A stretch of 64,000 nucleotides of DNA from JAMXLO01 sp963719805 (GTDB taxonomy: Bacteria > Pseudomonadota > Alphaproteobacteria > Acetobacterales > Acetobacteraceae). Both the position numbers and the translations under genes were made by a program. The stretch covers positions 1,612,001 through 1,676,000 of the forward strand of contig CAVRDF010000008.1 of assembly GCA_963719805.1 (NCBI GenBank), read 5' to 3'. Below the pieces are notes generated by a model that was given only the letters and a program-made list of their open reading frames with translations, did not search any database and had not been told where the DNA came from. Below are positions 60,707 to 64,000 of the stretch, piece by piece (position 1 is the first letter of the stretch; every line of letters starts with the position of its first letter).

Positions 60707-61574
60707 TGCCAGGCACAGTGCGCAGACCAGCGTCCGAAAGCGGCGGTTCGGTCCGCCGCAGCGCGAGGTCAGCACCATCGGCCAGGGGACCTGGTACATC
60801 GAGGAAAGTGACCCCGCCTCCGCGATCGCCGCCTTACGACGAGGTATTGATCTCGGAATGAACCACATCGACACCGCTGAGCTTTATGGTGCCGGTGCCG
60901 CCGAGGAACTGGTCGGCCACGCGATCGCGGGCCAGCGCGATGAGGTATTCCTGGTCTCCAAGGTGCTGCCACAGAATGCCTCCCGACTGGGGACGAAGAT
61001 CTCTTGCGAGAGATCGCTCGCCCACCTCAAGACCGACAGGCTGGATTGCTATCTGCTGCACTGGCGCGGACCGCATCCGCTGGAGGACACGTTTGCGGCT
61101 TTCGAGGCGCTCCATAAGGAAGGCAAAATACTCTCCTATGGCGTGAGCAATTTCGACGTGCCGGATCTTGAAGACGCATGGGAGATTGCCGGCGAATCGG
61201 GCATTGTCTGCAATCAGGTGCTCTATCATTTGCAGGCGCGCGCGATCGAACATGCCGTGATACCCTGGTGCGAGCAGCACCGTCTCGCCGTCACTGCGTA
61301 TAGTCCATTCGGACACGGCGATTTTCCGAGCAATCGCACGCCGGGCGGCCGCGTGCTTGCGGATATCGCGAAGGCGCACGATGCGACCACGCGCCAGATC
61401 GCGCTGGCATTTCTGACGCGGCGGCCTTCGGTCTTCACGATTCCCAAAGCGTCCAGCGTCGAGCATGTCGACGAGAATGCTGGCGCGTCCGATATACAGT
61501 TGTCCGAGGCGGAGGTCGTGCGGATCGATGCCGCCTTCCCACGTGGTCAGCCTCGCGGGCTGCCGATGCTTTGA
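60696..61574 (+). CDS. Aldo/keto reductase (YeaE-like)
   Basis: 292 residues from ATG 60696, which overlaps the PfpI end by 11 bases. The AKR set is visible: Asp and Tyr in 'GMNHIDTAELYGAG', Lys in 'FLVSKVLPQNA', and His in 'CYLLHWRG'; 'YGVSNFD' and 'FTIPKASSVEHVDENA' are later motifs. These NADPH enzymes reduce aldehydes such as methylglyoxal. It is probably co-transcribed with the PfpI gene. Confidence 0.9.
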   Translation: MPHNARHSAQTSVRKRRFGPPQREVSTIGQGTWYIEESDPASAIAALRRGIDLGMNHIDTAELYGAGAAEELVGHAIAGQRDEVFLVSKVLPQNASRLGTKISCERSLAHLKTDRLDCYLLHWRGPHPLEDTFAAFEALHKEGKILSYGVSNFDVPDLEDAWEIAGESGIVCNQVLYHLQARAIEHAVIPWCEQHRLAVTAYSPFGHGDFPSNRTPGGRVLADIAKAHDATTRQIALAFLTRRPSVFTIPKASSVEHVDENAGASDIQLSEAEVVRIDAAFPRGQPRGLPML

Positions 61575-62603
61575 TGGTCAAACCAGCGTAGGTCGGGCGC
61601 CACCGCCTTCGCGCACATGCGCGTTCGGCCCGCGCTTACGATCGTCCGGGCGCTGCCGCGTACAACCGCCTCGACGTGGCACAAAATTGAACCTAGCCGC
61701 TGGTGGGTTCAATGGATCAGAAAACGGAGAGAAAAGCACTGGTAGGTAGCAGAGGAGCCTGTTATCGCGCGAACATAAGGTCTAGGTCACCGAGGACCTA
61801 CTGATATGGCTCGGGAACTGGGCACAAGTCGCCGTTGTCGTTTGCGGTGAGGTCCCGGAAAATGCATCGCGCCGGCATTGGGTAAACTTCAGCAGAAGCG
61901 GGACGATCGGGTTGCAGCATTGACCTTCGTCAACTACCCCATTCGATCAACCATTCGGGTTTTGAGAGGTGGAGATTGGCAATCAGCTTTTCCGGGCCAA
62001 AGCACGAAAGAACCGGAGGTGGCTCTGCGCGACGTCGAGATCGAGATCGCCACGGATGCATCTGTAGACGTGGCCCTCGGTGTTTCGCCAGACTCCCCCG
62101 ATATAAATTTGCAGGCGCGAGGTCCACTGCGATGCGAAACTGCGCAGGTGCGCGAGATCCCGCCCAAATCAGTGCACCGCTGCCCATCCGATCCAACTCC
62201 AGCCACACGTCGCCCATCGGAGATTAAGTGCAAGGCCGAAGAGGCGTTTCTGTGATATGCGGAATCGATGCCGAGCATATCACCATTGAGACGACTTGGC
62301 AGCGAGATGGTTCTCTGCGGTACGGTTCGCTCCGGGAGCCAGACGGCGCGAAGCAGAACGCGCAGCGTGGGCAGCGCCTGGCATTACGAGGGCGGACAAC
62401 CAGATCGCCATCAGCAGACCCATGCTGGGCAAGGGTAGGCGCAATCCAATTGGAAGACCGGACAACTCGCCGAATCATTACGTCGTCAATTGGTGTAGGG
62501 GCCGCAGGCGGGAGTGCGAAGAGTCGCGATCAATTTATGAGCGAGTTGCCTCAAGCGGGAAACCTGCGACTGGTGTTAAGATAACGGGCTCAGCACTTTC
62601 GGG
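61575..62603. other. 1 kb without a recognisable gene
   Basis: Short frames overlap on both strands, none of them convincing. One on the minus strand (62280-62465) has a signal-peptide-like 'MGLLMAIWLSALVMPGAAHA' but stops after 47 residues; it may be the start of a decayed secreted protein. A perfect TTGAC-N4-GTCAA box lies at 61920 and a 7-base inverted repeat (ttgaacc/ggttcaa) at 61687-61712. This is probably decayed DNA. Confidence 0.4.
61920..61933. promoter_or_regulatory. FNR/FixK-type box 7 (TTGACCTTCGTCAA), orphan
   Basis: A perfect TTGAC-N4-GTCAA palindrome with no intact gene on either side, in keeping with a promoter that has outlived its gene. Confidence 0.5.
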
Positions 62604-64000
62604 TTAAGTGCGTCTGTTCAGAGCTTGACGCACGCCTTCCGAGCGGATCGGCAGGTGGCGAAGGCGCGCGCCAGAGGCGGCGAAGATTGCGTTGCCGATA
62701 GCAGGTCCAACCACTGTCGTTGCTGGCTCGCCAAGCCCGACAGGTACTTCCGTGCTGGGGAGGAACTCGATCTCCAGAGTTGGTACGTCACCCATGCGCA
62801 GGGGGGTATAAGTGTCCAGGTTAGTATCCTTCGGCTGACCGTTCACGAATTCCGAACCCTCATGCAGGGCCATGCTCAGGCCCCACAGCGCCGCGCCTTC
62901 GACCTGGGCCTGGGCACTGTCTGGATGCACGATGGTGCCAGCGTCGACGACAAGCGTCAGTTGTTCGACAGTAACGTGGCCGTTGGCGCGATCAACTCGC
63001 ACGCGTGCGACGCAGGCGACCCAGGTTGGCATGTCGCGCTCCTGGCCGAAACTCGAGGCGACGCCCAGCCCCGTATCGTCCGGCATCGCAGCACCCCAAC
63101 CGGCTTTATTTGCGGCGCGTGCGAGCACCGCAGCCTGTCGGTGGGCTCCTCCGACAGAGTTTGGCGCCAAACCAGCATTGCGTCCGGTGGCATCGAGCAA
63201 ACGTAGCCGGAACGCCACCGGATCGACTCCCGCTGCGTGTGCGGCTTCATCCATGAAGCTTTCAACCGCCCATACAGTCCAACCTGGTCCAACCGAGCGT
63301 AACCAGCCTGGCCGCAACGAGCGATTGGCAAGATCATTGGGGATCGCGCGAACCCGCTGCGCCCCTACGGTGTACCAATGATAGGCACCGTTTATGGAGA
63401 ATTGGTCGTAGGGGATTCCTGCCGCATTCTTGGCCATGAATCCCGGAGCGATCACTCCGGTCGGCCAACCGGCGGCGGCGCTGTGATCCATCGCAGTCAC
63501 GTCGGTATCGCTGAACGCCATGCGCACGAGTTGCACCGAAGGCGATCGTGGCGAATCGAAATGCATATCGTCGGGTCTCGTGCAGACCATCTTGACCGGC
63601 TTGCCAATAGCTTTGGCGGCGAGCGCGGCGGGAACCGCGTAGTCGCCGTTCAAACGCCGCCCGAAGCCTCCGCCGAGCAGATAGGTGCGTAGGACTATGG
63701 TTTTCTGGTCGCGGTCCAATGCCTTCGCCAACACCGGCAAGATCAGGGTTTGCCACTGATTGCCGGTGTGGATTTCAAAGATGCCTTCCCTTTCGAAGGC
63801 CAGGGCATTGATCGGCTCCAGGGCAAAATGCATGACGGTGCTGGTCGTGTAGGTGCGTTCCAGTTTCGATTTCGCTGCTGTGAACGCGGCATCAACATTC
63901 GGATCGTCTACGACTAGGACACCCGCTCTCGGATCAGCGATCAGCTCAGTCGCGTGTCGTTGCAAGTCAGCTTCGGACACGTTGGCCGCTTCGCCCGTGC
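62604..64000 (-). CDS. Xanthine-dehydrogenase-type molybdopterin-binding subunit (IorB-like), partial
   Basis: The last 465 or so residues of a protein that continues past the right edge. 'YLLGGGFGRRLNGDYAVPAALAAKAIGKPVKMV', 'RPGWLRSVGPGWTVWAVESFMDEAAHAAGVDPVAFRLRLLD', 'VDAGTIVHPDSAQAQVEGAALWGLSMALHEG' and the catalytic Glu in 'PVGLGEPATTVVGPAIGNAIF' are typical of isoquinoline 1-oxidoreductase or aldehyde-dehydrogenase beta subunits. The N-terminal domain is cut by the window end, so the start is unknown. A 2Fe-2S partner would be to the right. Confidence 0.85.
   Translation of the reverse strand, partial: TGEAANVSEADLQRHATELIADPRAGVLVVDDPNVDAAFTAAKSKLERTYTTSTVMHFALEPINALAFEREGIFEIHTGNQWQTLILPVLAKALDRDQKTIVLRTYLLGGGFGRRLNGDYAVPAALAAKAIGKPVKMVCTRPDDMHFDSPRSPSVQLVRMAFSDTDVTAMDHSAAAGWPTGVIAPGFMAKNAAGIPYDQFSINGAYHWYTVGAQRVRAIPNDLANRSLRPGWLRSVGPGWTVWAVESFMDEAAHAAGVDPVAFRLRLLDATGRNAGLAPNSVGGAHRQAAVLARAANKAGWGAAMPDDTGLGVASSFGQERDMPTWVACVARVRVDRANGHVTVEQLTLVVDAGTIVHPDSAQAQVEGAALWGLSMALHEGSEFVNGQPKDTNLDTYTPLRMGDVPTLEIEFLPSTEVPVGLGEPATTVVGPAIGNAIFAASGARLRHLPIRSEGVRQALNRRT

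Noticed and set aside
61687..61712. Inverted repeat ttgaacc/ggttcaa as an insertion-sequence end or terminator
   Set aside because: Only seven paired bases around a 12-base loop, with no T-run and no adjacent transposase.

Overview
The window looks like a chromosomal segment of an alphaproteobacterium, most probably in or near the Acetobacteraceae (Rhodospirillales sensu lato). The grounds are high G+C by eye, the core order DUF3576 lipoprotein-leuS-lptE-holA followed by convergent mnmG-rsmG-parA-parB with parS sites, a class I lysyl-tRNA synthetase, and tRNA-Trp directly before secE. No taxonomic search was possible, so the family-level call is an inference.

Layout. 0-16 kb: secE and tRNA-Trp; a 2,2-dialkylglycine decarboxylase diverging from an MFS transporter; DUF3617, NIPSNAP and LigB-type dioxygenase genes; two broken genes (an EEP-family phosphatase/nuclease and a beta-propeller); hdeD; kup; a MarR regulator with free-methionine-sulfoxide reductase; YggS; a TPR/glycosyltransferase; a ThiE-like gene; and a porin carrying three frameshifts. 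16-26 kb: the conserved chromosome-maintenance and translation block, with two parS sites in the 5' end of rsmG. 26-33 kb: a leftward cluster (histidine kinase, methyltransferase-like membrane protein, TauD, FAH, thiolase-like aldolase, DUF35, M19 dipeptidase). 33-43 kb: TerB, a DinG-like helicase, two tiny lipoproteins, lysS plus an mprF-like gene, an SDR and ahcY. 43-50.7 kb: a dipeptide-type ABC transporter, a two-subunit CoA transferase and a short acetoacetyl-CoA-synthetase-like gene.

50.8-62 kb is different. It begins at an odd tRNA-Ala, contains a dead IS5-family transposase, and holds a stress and low-oxygen gene set: HdeD, a YflT-like protein, UspA, a DUF1931 histone-fold protein, thioredoxin, a pyruvate-oxidase remnant, an LLM oxidoreductase, an alkene reductase, a PfpI/DJ-1 protein and an aldo-keto reductase. 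Many of these are broken. Six perfect TTGA-N6-TCAA palindromes, the form bound by FNR/FixK/Dnr-type regulators, lie in this region, most of them just upstream of these genes. I read the region as one oxygen- or redox-controlled regulon that is now decaying; this is the most system-like signal in the window. The window ends inside a molybdopterin-binding oxidoreductase subunit.

At least a dozen genes carry frameshifts, internal deletions or nonsense codons, while every recognisable essential gene is intact. This favours real pseudogene formation over random sequencing error, although raw reads would be needed to settle it.
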